This document shows positions 1 to 9,327 of a DNA stretch of 32,053 nt, in pieces (within the stretch, counting starts at the first letter, position 1; every line of letters starts with the position of its first letter). The notes beneath the pieces were generated by a model, which had not been told where the DNA came from, searched no databases, and saw only the letters and a program-made list of their open reading frames with translations. The stretch covers positions 1 to 32,053 of the forward strand of contig CANHJG010000057.1 in NCBI GenBank assembly GCA_947461205.1, read 5' to 3'. The translations under genes and the position numbers were made by a program. The stretch comes from Opitutia bacterium. Its GTDB lineage: Bacteria > Verrucomicrobiota > Verrucomicrobiia > Opitutales > Opitutaceae.

Positions 1-945
1 CTCCCCGAACTCCGTCGCGGGCGCGTCGCCGTCTGCGTCGCCACCCAACTCGCCCGCCTCGAACACGACGCCTACAGCCCCGTCTTCGGCTGGCGCTCCC
101 CCGCCCAGGCCTGGGCCATGACCCAGGCCCAACTCGCTTGGTATCGCGCCATGGAAGAAGCCGGCGAGATGACCGCCCTCCGCACCCGCGCCGACCTCGC
201 CGCCCACCTCGCGCGCTGGAGCGACCCCGCCCTCGACGACGCCACCGCCGCCGCCCTCCCCCTCGGCTACCTCCGCAGCCTCGAAGGCGCCGACTCCCTC
301 ATCACCCCCGCCCACCTCGCGCGCGCCCACGCCGACGGCCTCCGCGCCCTCGGCCCCGCCCACTACGGCCCCGGCGTCTACGCCCAAGGCACCAACTCCA
401 GCGGCCCGTTCCCCGACCGCGGCCTAGATCTCCTCCGCGCCGCCGACGACCTCCGCCTGATCCTCGACGTCACCCACCTCAGCGACGACTGCTTCTGGCA
501 AGCCCTCGAACGCTACCGCGGCCCCGTCTGGGCTAGTCACCACAATTCCCGCACGCTCGTCCCGCACCAACGCCAGCTCGCCGACGACCAGTTCCGCGCC
601 CTCGCCGCCCGCGGTGCCGTCGTCGGCGTCTGTCTCGACGCCTGGATGATGGTGCCCAACTGGACCCGCGGCCAGACCACCCCGCAGTCCGCGAATCTTC
701 ACCTCACCACGCTCGTCGATCACCTCGACCACTACTGCCAGCTCGTCGGCAACGCGCGCCACGTCGGCCTCGGCAGCGACCTCGACGGCGCCTTCGGCAC
801 CGAGCAAACCCCGCTCGATCTCGATTCCATCGCCGACCTCCAAAAACTCCCCGACCTCCTCCGTGCCCGCGGCTACAGCGAAGAGGACATCACCGGCATC
901 CTCAGCGAAAACTTCCTCCGCTTCCTGCGCACCGCGTTGCCCTGA
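1..945 (+). CDS. Membrane dipeptidase (peptidase M19), 5' truncated
   Basis: The reading frame is open from base 1, so the N-terminus lies outside the window; 314 residues are visible. The family hydrolyses dipeptides (often with D-residues at the C-terminal side) using a two-zinc TIM-barrel site. Visible family motifs are VTHLSDDCF, the ASHHNSRTL block followed by HQRQLADDQF (usually RNLTD-like, here RQLAD), and GLGSDLDG, which supplies the usual metal-binding His, His and Asp positions. The C-terminal GYSEEDITGILSENFLRF is also typical. The N-terminal HxD zinc motif is not in view, so completeness of the active site cannot be checked. It ends 28 bases before the next gene on the same strand and may be co-transcribed with the CBM9/DUF1553/DUF1501 genes. 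An internal ATG at 118 exists but is not a credible start because homologous sequence continues upstream. Confidence 0.88.
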   Translation, partial: LPELRRGRVAVCVATQLARLEHDAYSPVFGWRSPAQAWAMTQAQLAWYRAMEEAGEMTALRTRADLAAHLARWSDPALDDATAAALPLGYLRSLEGADSLITPAHLARAHADGLRALGPAHYGPGVYAQGTNSSGPFPDRGLDLLRAADDLRLILDVTHLSDDCFWQALERYRGPVWASHHNSRTLVPHQRQLADDQFRALAARGAVVGVCLDAWMMVPNWTRGQTTPQSANLHLTTLVDHLDHYCQLVGNARHVGLGSDLDGAFGTEQTPLDLDSIADLQKLPDLLRARGYSEEDITGILSENFLRFLRTALP

Positions 946-973
946 ACCGCCCCTCCGCCCTCCGTGTTCATCC

Positions 974-2152
974 GTGAAATCCATCGTTAAAAATTCCGTC
1001 GTTCGTTTTTGCGCAGCCGTCCTCCGCCTTCTCGTCCTTACCTTCACTTTCCCGCTCACTCTCACTTTCACCGCGTCGGCTCCCGCCGCCGACACCCCGC
1101 GTCTCCCCGCCTGGCGCGAACGCATGGCGCCGCTTGTCCCGCTCACCTACCTCGCCCGCCACACCGGCACCGCCACGCCCCTCACCATCGACGGCCGCCT
1201 CGACGACCCCGCTTGGGCCGCCGCCCCGTGGACCGCCGACTTCGTCGACATCGAGGGCTCCCTGAAACCCAAGCCCCGCTTCCGCACCCGCGCCAAAATC
1301 CTCTGGGACGACACCTATCTCTACATCGCCGCCGAACTCACCGAGCCGCACCTCTGGGCCAAGCTCACGCAGCACGACGCCGTGATTTTCCAGGACCCCG
1401 ATTTCGAAGTCTTCCTCGACCCCGACGGCGACACCCACGCCTACTACGAATTCGAACTCAACGCCCTCAACACCGGCTGGGATCTCTTTCTCCCCAAGCC
1501 CTACATGGACGGCGCCAAAGCCGACAACGCCTGGGCCATCCCCGGCCTCAAATCCGCCGTGCACCTCCGCGGCACGCTCAACGACCCCTCCGACACCGAC
1601 ACCGGCTGGACCCTCGAAATCGCCTTCCCCTGGACCGCCTTCGCGCCACCCGGCCCACTCGCGGTGAGTGCACCCCGCGCGCCCGCCGAAGGCACCCAGT
1701 GGCGCCTGAATTTCTCCCGCGTCGAGTGGCAGGTCACCACGCCCGCCGGCCGCTACGAAAAAATCCCGCAGACGCCCGAGGACAACTGGGTCTGGTCCCC
1801 GCAAGGCGTGATCGACCTGCACCGCCCCGAAATGTGGGGCCTCGTCCAATTCACCCGCCGCCCCGCCCCCGCGCCCGTCGCCATCACGCCCGTCCCCGGC
1901 CTCGCCGCCCGCACCACCGCCCTCGATTTCTACTACGCCCAACTCGATCACCACCGCACCCACCGCCGTTGGGCCACGACCTTCGCCGAACTCAACTGGG
2001 CCGCCCCCTCTCCGCCCGCCGCCGCGCCCATCTTCACCCCCACCGCCGACGCCACCGGCTACACCTTCGCCGTCCCCTTCACCGACGAGATCGGCCGCCG
2101 CGCCTGGACCATCCGCCAAGACCGCCGCCTCTCCCTCGAAACCCGGCCTTGA
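974..2152 (+). CDS. Secreted carbohydrate-binding family 9-like protein
   Basis: A 392-residue protein. The GTG at 974 is preferred because it places a basic, hydrophobic signal peptide (residues 1 to about 34, ending near SAPAAD) at the N-terminus; the longer frame from 863 overlaps the dipeptidase gene. Residues about 55-240 resemble the CBM9-like/DOMON-like fold: TIDGRLDDPAWAAAPWT, then AKILWDDTYLYIAAEL and a DFEVFLDPDGDTHAYYEFE segment, the standard order in proteins labelled carbohydrate-binding family 9-like. The remaining ~150 residues are a less conserved C-terminal extension. The role is probably binding of sugar or glycan at the cell surface or in the periplasm; no catalytic residues are recognised. 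It lies between a dipeptidase and a DUF1553 gene on the same strand, 76 bases before the latter. Confidence 0.85.
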   Translation: MKSIVKNSVVRFCAAVLRLLVLTFTFPLTLTFTASAPAADTPRLPAWRERMAPLVPLTYLARHTGTATPLTIDGRLDDPAWAAAPWTADFVDIEGSLKPKPRFRTRAKILWDDTYLYIAAELTEPHLWAKLTQHDAVIFQDPDFEVFLDPDGDTHAYYEFELNALNTGWDLFLPKPYMDGAKADNAWAIPGLKSAVHLRGTLNDPSDTDTGWTLEIAFPWTAFAPPGPLAVSAPRAPAEGTQWRLNFSRVEWQVTTPAGRYEKIPQTPEDNWVWSPQGVIDLHRPEMWGLVQFTRRPAPAPVAITPVPGLAARTTALDFYYAQLDHHRTHRRWATTFAELNWAAPSPPAAAPIFTPTADATGYTFAVPFTDEIGRRAWTIRQDRRLSLETRP

Positions 2153-2228
2153 CCCTCCCGCCGCCCCTCCCGCGCTTGACCATCCCGCGCTTGCCCAGCC
2201 GCGCCCCCTCCCGCCACGCTGCGTACAC

Positions 2229-5200
2229 GTGACTCCCCGCCCCCCACGTTTCGCGCCTCCGCGGCTCTCCCTCGCTTGGCTCCTCGTCGCCGGCGTACTC
2301 CTCCCCGCCGCGCGCGCCGCGCTGCCCGCCGCCAACCTCGAATTTTTCGAAGCCAAAATCCGCCCCGTCCTCGCCCAGGATTGCTACGAGTGCCATCGCA
2401 CCGGCGGTAAACGCAAAGCCGGCCTCGCCCTCGATCACCGCCAAGCCCTCCTCGACGGCGGCGACTCCGGCCCCGCGATCGTCCGCGGCGATCCCGCCGC
2501 CAGCCTGCTCCTTCAGGCAATGCGCCACACCCGCGACGATCTCATGATGCCGAAGGCCGGCGCGAAACTGGAGCCCGCCGTCATCGCCGATTTCGAGCGC
2601 TGGATCACAATGGGCGCGCCGGATCCGCGCGATACACCGCCCAGCGACGCGCAAGTCGCCGCCGAAACCGATTGGGACGCCGTCCTGCAGCGCCGTAAGA
2701 ACTGGTGGAGTTTCCGCCCCCTCCAAAAACCCGCGCTCCCCGGCCTCGCCGCACCCGACGCCAGCCCGCACCCCGTCGACCGCTTGCTCGCCGGCCCCCT
2801 CGCCGCCGCCCAGCTCACCCGCGCCCCGCGCGCCGACGCCCCCACCCTCCTGCGCCGCCTCAGCTTCGCCCTGCGCGGCCTGCCCCCCACCGCCGCCGAA
2901 CTCGCCGCCTTCACCGCCAACCCGGACCCCGCCGCCTTCGCCCTCCAGGTTGATACGTTCCTCGCGTCGCCCCGTTTCGGCGAACGCTGGGCGCGTCATT
3001 GGATGGATTGGACGCGCTACGCCGATTCCCACGGCAGCGAGGGCGATGCACCCGTGCCCTACGCGTGGCGCTACCGCGACTACCTCATCCGCGCCTTCAA
3101 CGCCGACGTACCCTACCACCAACTCGTCCGCGAACACCTCGCCGGCGACCTCCTCGAAAAGCCCCGCCTCAACCCCGCCCTCGGTCTCAACGAGTCCGCC
3201 CTCGGCATCGGCCACCTCCGCATGGTCCTCCACGGCTTCGCCCCCGTCGACGCGCTCGAGGAAAAAATGCGTTTCACCGACGACCAGATCAACGTCGTCT
3301 CCAAAACCTTTCTCGGCCTCACCGTCAGCTGCGCGCGCTGCCACAACCACAAATTCGATCCGATCAGCCAAAAGGATTTCTCCGGCTGGTATGGCATCTT
3401 CTCCTCCTCCGCCCCGGCCACCGTCGCCGTCGATGCGCCCGATCCCGCCGCGCCCCCGCGCCGCGCCGAACTCGGAAAAATCAAAGAATCTCTCCGCCTA
3501 ACTCTCGCCGATGCGTGGCTCGTCGACGCCGACGCGCTCGCCGCCACACTCTCCGCCCCCTCCCCCGCGCTCACTCAAGCCATCGTCGCCGCCAAAGACC
3601 CCGCCACCCTGCTCCATCCGTTTTGGCTCCTGCGTCCAACCAGCCCCGAAGCCCCCGCCCCGCCCGACGCCCTCGCCGCCTGGCGCACCCAAGCCGCCGC
3701 CGCCGAACGCCAGGGCGACCGCCCCTTCGCGCAGCACTGGGATCTCACCCGCGCCGCCGACTTCGCCTCGTGGCGGCGCGATGGCGCCGGCGCCACCGCG
3801 GTCAGCCCCGCCGGCGCCTTCGCCGTCGCCCCCGACGGCGACCGCGTCCTCACCGGCATTTACCCCGCCGGCGTCTACTCCCACCTCGTCTCGTCCAAAG
3901 ACCGCGCCGTCCTCCTCTCCCCCAAATTCATCCTCGCGGAAAAACACGACCTCTGGCTCCGCGTCGCCGGCGAAGGCGCCGCCATCGCCCGCTTCGTGGT
4001 GCAGAACTACCCGCGCGACGGCACGATCTACCCGGTCCAAAAACTCGCCCGCCCGCAGCAGCAATGGGTCAAGCTCCCGCTCGAATACTGGGAAGGCGAC
4101 CAAATCCACGTCGAGCTGACCACCGCCGCCGATCATCCTGTGCTCGCCGACCCGAAGGCCACGCGCTCGTGGTTCGGGCTCTCCGCCGTCGCTCTGACCA
4201 AGACCGGCGAACCCGCGCCCGCCGGCAAGGGGGAATTTACCGCGCCCATCCTCTCGGCGGTCGCGGACCGCAAGGCCACCACGATCCCCGACCTCGCCGC
4301 CGCCTACGCCGCCGCCGCGCGGGCGAGCGTGCAGGCCTGGCGCGACGGCCGCGTCACCGACGCCCAAGCCCTCTTCCTCGATCATCTCCTGCGCGCCGAA
4401 CTGCTCCGCAACCGCCCCGCTGAACTCGCCACGACCCAGCCGCTGCTCACCGCCTATCGCGCGCTCGAGTCCGCGCTCCGCGAACCCACCCGCGCCCCCG
4501 GCGTGCTCGAGACCGGCGCCGTCGATCAACCCCTCTTCCACCGCGGCAATCACAAGCAGCCCGGCGAACTCGTCGCGCGCCGCTTTCTCGAAGCCATCGA
4601 CGCGAAACCCTACTCCACCACCGAGAGCGGCCGTCGCGCCCTCGCCGAAGATATCCTCCGCCCCGACAATCCCCTCGCGGCGCGCGTCATCGTGAACCGC
4701 GTCTGGCACCACCTCTTCGGCCGCGGACTCGTCGCCACGCCCGATAATTTCGGCCGCATGGGCGAAGCGCCCTCGCACCCCGAGCTCCTCGATTTCCTCG
4801 CGGTGTGGTTCGTCGAACACGGCTACTCGATCAAAGCCCTCCTCCGCTTCCTCGTCACCTCCGAGACCTGGCAATTGGCCAGCACGCCCCCGCCCGGCGC
4901 CCCCGACCGCGATCCCGACAACCGCCTCCTCTCCCATACCTCCGTGCGCCGCCTCGAAGCCGAGGCCATCCGCGACACCTTGCTCGCCGTCTCCGGCGAT
5001 CTGAAACTCGACCCGCTGGGCGGCCCGCCGGTGTTGGGGCGCATCCCGCGCCGCAGCGTCTACCTGCGCGTGAAGCGCAACGACCTCGACCCGTTGCTCT
5101 CCACCTTCGACGCCCCCGTGCCCTCCGGCCCCACCGGCCGCCGCGACGTCACCAACGTCCCCGGCCAATCCCTCACGTTGCTCAACGACCCCTTCGTCCG

Positions 5201-5462
5201 CGAACTCGCCGAACACTGGGCGCACCGCCTCGCCCAAGACCCCGCCCTCGCCGACGCCCCCACCCGCATCCGCGTCATGTTCCTCCAGGCCCTCGCCCGC
5301 CCGCCCACCGCCCCCGAACTCGATCGCTCCCTACGCTTCCTCGCTTGGGCTGCCACCCCCGATGCCTCGGCACCTGCCGGCAAATCGGCGGCGGCCTCTG
5401 CCCCCTGGGCCGACCTCGCGCACGCCCTCTTCAATTTGAAAGAATTCATTTTCATTCCTTAG
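2229..5462 (+). CDS. PSCyt1-DUF1549-DUF1553 haem-motif protein
   Basis: A large exported protein of 1077 residues starting at GTG 2229, with a signal peptide to about residue 31. Domains in order: planctomycete-type cytochrome C (PSCyt1) around residues 38-105 with a CYECH haem motif at 52-56; DUF1549 (PSCyt2) around 165-400 with a second motif CARCHNHKFDPI beginning at residue 368; a central beta-rich region around 500-650 that may be a galactose-binding-like module; and DUF1553 (PSD1) around 800-1050 (NPLAARVIVNRVWHHLFGRG). The family is abundant in Planctomycetes and Verrucomicrobia, usually next to DUF1501, and is suspected to act in periplasmic breakdown of complex polymers; its biochemistry is not established. 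The DUF1501 gene follows after 24 bases, as expected. Both CxxCH motifs imply c-type haem and an electron-transfer role. Confidence 0.92.
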   Translation: MTPRPPRFAPPRLSLAWLLVAGVLLPAARAALPAANLEFFEAKIRPVLAQDCYECHRTGGKRKAGLALDHRQALLDGGDSGPAIVRGDPAASLLLQAMRHTRDDLMMPKAGAKLEPAVIADFERWITMGAPDPRDTPPSDAQVAAETDWDAVLQRRKNWWSFRPLQKPALPGLAAPDASPHPVDRLLAGPLAAAQLTRAPRADAPTLLRRLSFALRGLPPTAAELAAFTANPDPAAFALQVDTFLASPRFGERWARHWMDWTRYADSHGSEGDAPVPYAWRYRDYLIRAFNADVPYHQLVREHLAGDLLEKPRLNPALGLNESALGIGHLRMVLHGFAPVDALEEKMRFTDDQINVVSKTFLGLTVSCARCHNHKFDPISQKDFSGWYGIFSSSAPATVAVDAPDPAAPPRRAELGKIKESLRLTLADAWLVDADALAATLSAPSPALTQAIVAAKDPATLLHPFWLLRPTSPEAPAPPDALAAWRTQAAAAERQGDRPFAQHWDLTRAADFASWRRDGAGATAVSPAGAFAVAPDGDRVLTGIYPAGVYSHLVSSKDRAVLLSPKFILAEKHDLWLRVAGEGAAIARFVVQNYPRDGTIYPVQKLARPQQQWVKLPLEYWEGDQIHVELTTAADHPVLADPKATRSWFGLSAVALTKTGEPAPAGKGEFTAPILSAVADRKATTIPDLAAAYAAAARASVQAWRDGRVTDAQALFLDHLLRAELLRNRPAELATTQPLLTAYRALESALREPTRAPGVLETGAVDQPLFHRGNHKQPGELVARRFLEAIDAKPYSTTESGRRALAEDILRPDNPLAARVIVNRVWHHLFGRGLVATPDNFGRMGEAPSHPELLDFLAVWFVEHGYSIKALLRFLVTSETWQLASTPPPGAPDRDPDNRLLSHTSVRRLEAEAIRDTLLAVSGDLKLDPLGGPPVLGRIPRRSVYLRVKRNDLDPLLSTFDAPVPSGPTGRRDVTNVPGQSLTLLNDPFVRELAEHWAHRLAQDPALADAPTRIRVMFLQALARPPTAPELDRSLRFLAWAATPDASAPAGKSAAASAPWADLAHALFNLKEFIFIP

Positions 5463-5486
5463 CCCCGTCACGTCCCCGCCGCTCCC

Positions 5487-6902
5487 ATGCACACCCCGCT
5501 CACCCGCCGCGACATGCTCCGCCGTTGCTCCACCGGCTTCGGCTACCTGGCGCTCTCCGGCCTCCTCGCGCAAAAAGGCTACGCCGCCCTCCGCACTCCC
5601 GCGCCCGATTTCAAACCCCGCGCGAAAAACGTCATCTTCCTCTACATGTCGGGCGGCGTCTCCCACCTCGACTCTTTCGACCCCAAGCCGCTCCTCGCCA
5701 AACTGGCCGGTCAACCGATGCCCGTGAAGGTCGAGCGCACCATGTTCAACAAGAACGGCCAAATTTTCCCGAGCCCCTTCGAGTTTCGGAACTACGGCGC
5801 GAGCGGCATCCCGATCAGCTCCATGTTTCCCAAAATCGCCGCCGCCTGCGCCGACGACCTTGCCGTCATCCGTTCCATGACGTCTAAGGTCAACGAACAC
5901 GCCCAGGGAAACTATTTTTTCCACACCGGCTTTCCCACCATGGGTCACCCCAGCGCCGGCGCCTGGATCAATTACGGCCTCGGTTCCACCAACCACGATC
6001 TCCCCGGCTTCGTCGTTCTCCAAAGCGGCGGAGCCATCGCACCCCACGGCGGCGTCGGCCTCTTCAGCAACGGGTATCTCCCCGCCCAACACCAAGCCTC
6101 GATCCTCAACGCCGATGTGCCTGACGCCGTCCCGAACATCACCCCGCGCGAACGCGACCTCGTGCAGCGCGGCCGCCTCGATTTCGTGCGGGCAGCCGAC
6201 ACGGAATTCCTCGGCCGCGCCGCCGGCGACGCGCAGGTCGAAGCCGCCGTACGCAACTACGAGACCGCCTACCGCATGCAGTCCGCCGTGCCCGAGCTGG
6301 TAAATCTCTCCGGTGAATCCACCGCCACCAAAACTCTCTACGGCCTCGACGACCCTCACCCGCAAAAGGCCGCCTACGCCCGCCAGTGCCTCCTCGCCCG
6401 CCGCCTCATCGAGCGCGGCGTGCGTTTCGTCGAGCTGAGCTGCATCAACGAAAAAATCGGCGCCGGCAACGCCCCGAATCCCTGGGACCAACACGGTGAG
6501 CTGCACAAAGGCCACGCCGCCATGGCCCATCAAGTCGACCAACCCATCGCCGCACTCATGACCGACCTCAAGCAGCGCGGCCTCCTCGACGAAACCCTCG
6601 TGATCTGGGCCGGCGAATTCGGCCGCACGCCGTTCTCGCAGGGCAGCAACGGCCGCGACCACAACCCCTACGGCTTTTCCATCTGGCTCGCCGGCGGCGG
6701 TGTCAAAGGCGGCACCATTTACGGCGCCACCGACGACCTCGGCTATCACGTCGTCGACAAACCCACCACGGTTTACGACCTCTGGGCCACGGTCCTCCAC
6801 CTCCTCGGCCTCGACCACACCAACCTCACCTACCTCTCCGGCGGTCGAAACTTCCGCCTCACTGACGTCCACGGGGAAGTGATTCGCGATCTCCTCGCCT
6901 GA
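5487..6902 (+). CDS. Tat-exported DUF1501 protein
   Basis: A 471-residue protein beginning with a twin-arginine signal ([18 protein letters not shown]) and cleaved near residue 34. The body matches DUF1501, which has an alkaline phosphatase/sulfatase-like fold: [20 protein letters not shown] near the N-terminus, [20 protein letters not shown] in the middle and [20 protein letters not shown] near the C-terminus, containing the conserved Asp/His metal-site-like residues. DUF1501 proteins almost always sit beside DUF1549/DUF1553 proteins and are presumed to be periplasmic partners of them; the substrate is unknown. It is the last gene of the plus-strand run and converges on the Gfo/Idh gene that ends at 7007. 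Length is normal for the family. The start is fixed by the Tat motif. Confidence 0.93.
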   Translation: MHTPLTRRDMLRRCSTGFGYLALSGLLAQKGYAALRTPAPDFKPRAKNVIFLYMSGGVSHLDSFDPKPLLAKLAGQPMPVKVERTMFNKNGQIFPSPFEFRNYGASGIPISSMFPKIAAACADDLAVIRSMTSKVNEHAQGNYFFHTGFPTMGHPSAGAWINYGLGSTNHDLPGFVVLQSGGAIAPHGGVGLFSNGYLPAQHQASILNADVPDAVPNITPRERDLVQRGRLDFVRAADTEFLGRAAGDAQVEAAVRNYETAYRMQSAVPELVNLSGESTATKTLYGLDDPHPQKAAYARQCLLARRLIERGVRFVELSCINEKIGAGNAPNPWDQHGELHKGHAAMAHQVDQPIAALMTDLKQRGLLDETLVIWAGEFGRTPFSQGSNGRDHNPYGFSIWLAGGGVKGGTIYGATDDLGYHVVDKPTTVYDLWATVLHLLGLDHTNLTYLSGGRNFRLTDVHGEVIRDLLA

Positions 6903-7006
6903 GCCCTCCCGCGCCGCCCCGCGCCTCGGGTCCGCCCGCCAAAACCGCCGCCGGCACGCCGGCCGCCTCACGCCACGCCGGATCGCCGGCCCAGCGCGGG
7001 CCCCGC

Positions 7007-8362
7007 TCAAAACGACCGCTGCGCGGAGCGGAGCGCTCCATCAAACTCGGGAGCGTTCGGAAACCGCAGGTGGGCGGCGTCCCACACAAGTTTTTTTCCG
7101 CGGGCGCGAAGCGCGACATTGCCGAGCAGAACCATCTCGGTCAGCGGTGCCGCATAGTCGAAGTTCGAGCCCGGCGCCGGCCCGCCCTTGCAGGCGTTGA
7201 TCCACTCGAGGAAGGGATCGCCGCCGGGCACACGCGGCAATGACTTCGCTGGTAACTTCGCCTCGCGCATCCGCGCCTCGGGGAGCAGGCGCGGGCTCGC
7301 ACACTTCTCGCTCGGATCGTAGATCACGCCTTTGTCTCCGATCATCAGGTAGCCGTGTTTGTTTTCAAATGCCCGCGTGGGCTCGAGCTCCTTGGGTCGC
7401 TCGGGCAACTTACCTCCGTCATACCACACGACCTTTACCGCCGGCTGCGCGCCGCGGGCGGGAAATCGGTAGGTGATGATCGACCAGTCGGGAAATGTCT
7501 CCTCCCCGCATGGCGCGGTCTCCGCCTGGATCGATTCCGGGGCCCCCAGATCGAGCGCGAAAAAGGGACCGTCCATGGTGTGGCAACCAATGTCGCCTAA
7601 GGCACCGCAGCCGAAATCCCACCAGTTGCGCCAGCGACGCGGATGATACTCGGCACTGTAGGGCCGGGCGGGTGACGGTCCATTCCAGAGGTTCCAATCC
7701 AGTGTTGCCGGCGGGATCTCGCCCGGCGCCGGCCGCGTGCTGCGGCCTGACTTGTAGGCGCCGAGCTCCATCTTTTTCGTCCAAATGTGAACTTCTCGCA
7801 CCGGCCCGATTACGCCGTCCTGCACCCATTCGCGGGCGAGGCGCACGCCTTCGCCCGCATGACCCTGATTGCCCATCTGCGTGACCACGCCGTGGCGGCG
7901 GGCGGCCAACATGAGTTCACGCGCCTCCCAGACGGAGCGCGTCAGCGGCTTCTGGATAAACACATGCTTGCCCATGCTGATCGCCAACATTCCCGCGGCA
8001 TAGTGCAGGTGGTCCGGGGTCGAGATCGTGACGGCGTCGATGCGGTCGTCGAACTCGCGGAGCATTTGCCGGTAGTCCTGAAACTTCGGCACGGCGGGGT
8101 AGCGGCCAAAGATCTCTTTCGCCTGGGCCGCATCCACGTCGCAGAGCGCGACGATGTTCTCGCTGCTCACGCCGGTGACGTCAGAGATGCCTTTGCCGCC
8201 GCAGCCAATGCAGGCGATGCGCATTTTCTGGCCGGGCGCCAAGCGACGACCCAGACGGAGCGGCGGAACGAGGCCGGTGCTACAGCCCGCCCCGAGGGCA
8301 GCGGCGGCGAGTGCCGTGGTCTTGAGGAAAGTCCTGCGAGGGAGAGTGTCGGTTGAGTTCAT
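7007..8362 (-). CDS. Tat-exported Gfo/Idh/MocA-family oxidoreductase
   Basis: A 451-residue NAD(P)-dependent oxidoreductase. The N-terminus has a twin-arginine motif (LPRRTFLKTTALAAAALGAGC) in which Cys27 also fits a lipobox, so the protein may be an exported lipoprotein. A Rossmann nucleotide site is visible at residues 53-58 (GCGGKG) followed by ALCDVD. The STPDHLHYAAGMLAI and GKHVFIQKPLT blocks are family hallmarks; the usual EKP catalytic motif reads QKP (137-139), which keeps the lysine and is common in secreted members of this family. The C-terminal half carries the alpha/beta substrate domain with DFGCGALGDIGCHTMD. Relatives oxidise or epimerise sugars and inositols, or cleave glycosides by a redox mechanism. 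It is the last gene of the eight-gene minus-strand run, 41 bases after the isomerase gene. Confidence 0.93.
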   Translation of the reverse strand: MNSTDTLPRRTFLKTTALAAAALGAGCSTGLVPPLRLGRRLAPGQKMRIACIGCGGKGISDVTGVSSENIVALCDVDAAQAKEIFGRYPAVPKFQDYRQMLREFDDRIDAVTISTPDHLHYAAGMLAISMGKHVFIQKPLTRSVWEARELMLAARRHGVVTQMGNQGHAGEGVRLAREWVQDGVIGPVREVHIWTKKMELGAYKSGRSTRPAPGEIPPATLDWNLWNGPSPARPYSAEYHPRRWRNWWDFGCGALGDIGCHTMDGPFFALDLGAPESIQAETAPCGEETFPDWSIITYRFPARGAQPAVKVVWYDGGKLPERPKELEPTRAFENKHGYLMIGDKGVIYDPSEKCASPRLLPEARMREAKLPAKSLPRVPGGDPFLEWINACKGGPAPGSNFDYAAPLTEMVLLGNVALRARGKKLVWDAAHLRFPNAPEFDGALRSAQRSF

Positions 8363-8403
8363 GACATAACCTGGTTTTTGTTAAGAGAAGGGCCCCGTCA
8401 CGC

Positions 8404-9306
8404 TCACAGCGCCGCCAACGCACGTTCGATGAGTTTCTTGGAGGCATGCACTCCGGCGACGGGTTCGAGCTTCTTCCCCTCCCATTCGATGGCGACGATC
8501 CCCTTGAAGCCGGCGGTAGCGATGATCTTCATGAGTCGGAAATAATCGAACTCCACTTGGTTGCCGGCCGCGTCAAATTCGTGGGTCTTGGCCGAGATCA
8601 CCGACGCATAGGGCATCATCGCGCGGGTTCCTTCGTAGATGTCACCGCGTAGTTTGCCGAAATCCGGCATGAGCCGGCAGTGCGCGTGCCGCAGTTGTTG
8701 CATGATCTCCGCCAGGAAGGCGCCGTCCTGCGTGTGAGCGGAGGCTCCGGGTTCGATGGCGATCGTGATGCCACTAGCCTTGGCCCGGTCTGCCAGCGGG
8801 GCCAGTGATTCGGCGCAGCGCGCCACCGCCGCCGCGCGCTCGCCCGCAGCCGCACTGACAAAAAAGCGCACATACTGGCAGCCGAGCACCGCGCAGCGCT
8901 CGATCGAGCGGACATGGTCGGCCGGCTTGGCCTTCTTCGTGGCCTTGCCGGTGCCACCCGTGGCATCGACTACACCGGCCATCAGCAGGAACAGGTGCGT
9001 GCCGGCGTCCTTCGCGCGCCGCCGCAAGTCGCTCAAGTAGCTGTCGTCGTCGAGACGATCCGGCGGCAATCCGCCTTCCCAAAAATCGAGTTCGGTCAGG
9101 CCAAACTCCTTCCGGGCAAACGCGGGATAGTCGAGCGGATCGAGTTGCTTCGACGCAAACAGGGCGCGCAGGGAATACTGGGACAGGCCAATAGTCATTG
9201 CGTGGGATGGCGCCGCCGCCCAGCCGGGCACAGATGTAAACGCGGTCGCGGCGGCGGCGGTGCCGCGGAGGAAGTCGCGGCGGGTAAGGAGAAGTGGATA
9301 TGTCAT
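8404..9306 (-). CDS. Tat-exported sugar phosphate isomerase/epimerase-like TIM barrel
   Basis: A 300-residue protein with a twin-arginine signal (LTRRDFLRGTAAAATAF) cleaved around residue 32. The rest is an AP-endonuclease-2/xylose-isomerase-like TIM barrel. The four expected metal ligands are visible: Glu185 (IAIEPGAS), Asp215 (LMPDFG), His242 (AKTHEFD) and Glu274 (VAIEWEG). Relatives include sugar-keto isomerases, hydroxypyruvate isomerase, tagatose/psicose epimerases and lyase subunits of deglycosylation systems. Export by Tat fits folding with a metal in the cytoplasm and argues against a phosphorylated cytosolic substrate, despite the usual family name. It sits 21 bases after the SGNH hydrolase gene and 41 bases before the Gfo/Idh gene, so the last three genes look tightly coupled. 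The exact substrate cannot be read from sequence. Confidence 0.9.
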   Translation of the reverse strand: MTYPLLLTRRDFLRGTAAAATAFTSVPGWAAAPSHAMTIGLSQYSLRALFASKQLDPLDYPAFARKEFGLTELDFWEGGLPPDRLDDDSYLSDLRRRAKDAGTHLFLLMAGVVDATGGTGKATKKAKPADHVRSIERCAVLGCQYVRFFVSAAAGERAAAVARCAESLAPLADRAKASGITIAIEPGASAHTQDGAFLAEIMQQLRHAHCRLMPDFGKLRGDIYEGTRAMMPYASVISAKTHEFDAAGNQVEFDYFRLMKIIATAGFKGIVAIEWEGKKLEPVAGVHASKKLIERALAAL

Positions 9307-9327
9307 GATGGAGAAATTCTGCTCCGC

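Noticed and set aside
863-973. Upstream extension of the CBM9-like gene to an ATG at 863
   Set aside because: It overlaps the dipeptidase by more than 80 bases and would bury the signal peptide; GTG 974 explains the exported N-terminus.
968-2356. Long minus-strand open frame opposite the CBM9-like gene
   Set aside because: It is a GC-rich shadow frame (Gly/Val/Glu-rich, no recognisable domain) antisense to a well-supported gene; the same applies to 2079-3371, 3498-5237, 5331-7010, 19165-20442, 20246-22201, 25574-27226 and 28851-30965.
6903-7006. Possible bidirectional terminator between the convergent DUF1501 and Gfo/Idh genes
   Set aside because: Only a 5-base stem (GGCCC/GGGCC at 6988-7002) and short GC palindromes without T-tracts are present, so no terminator can be supported.
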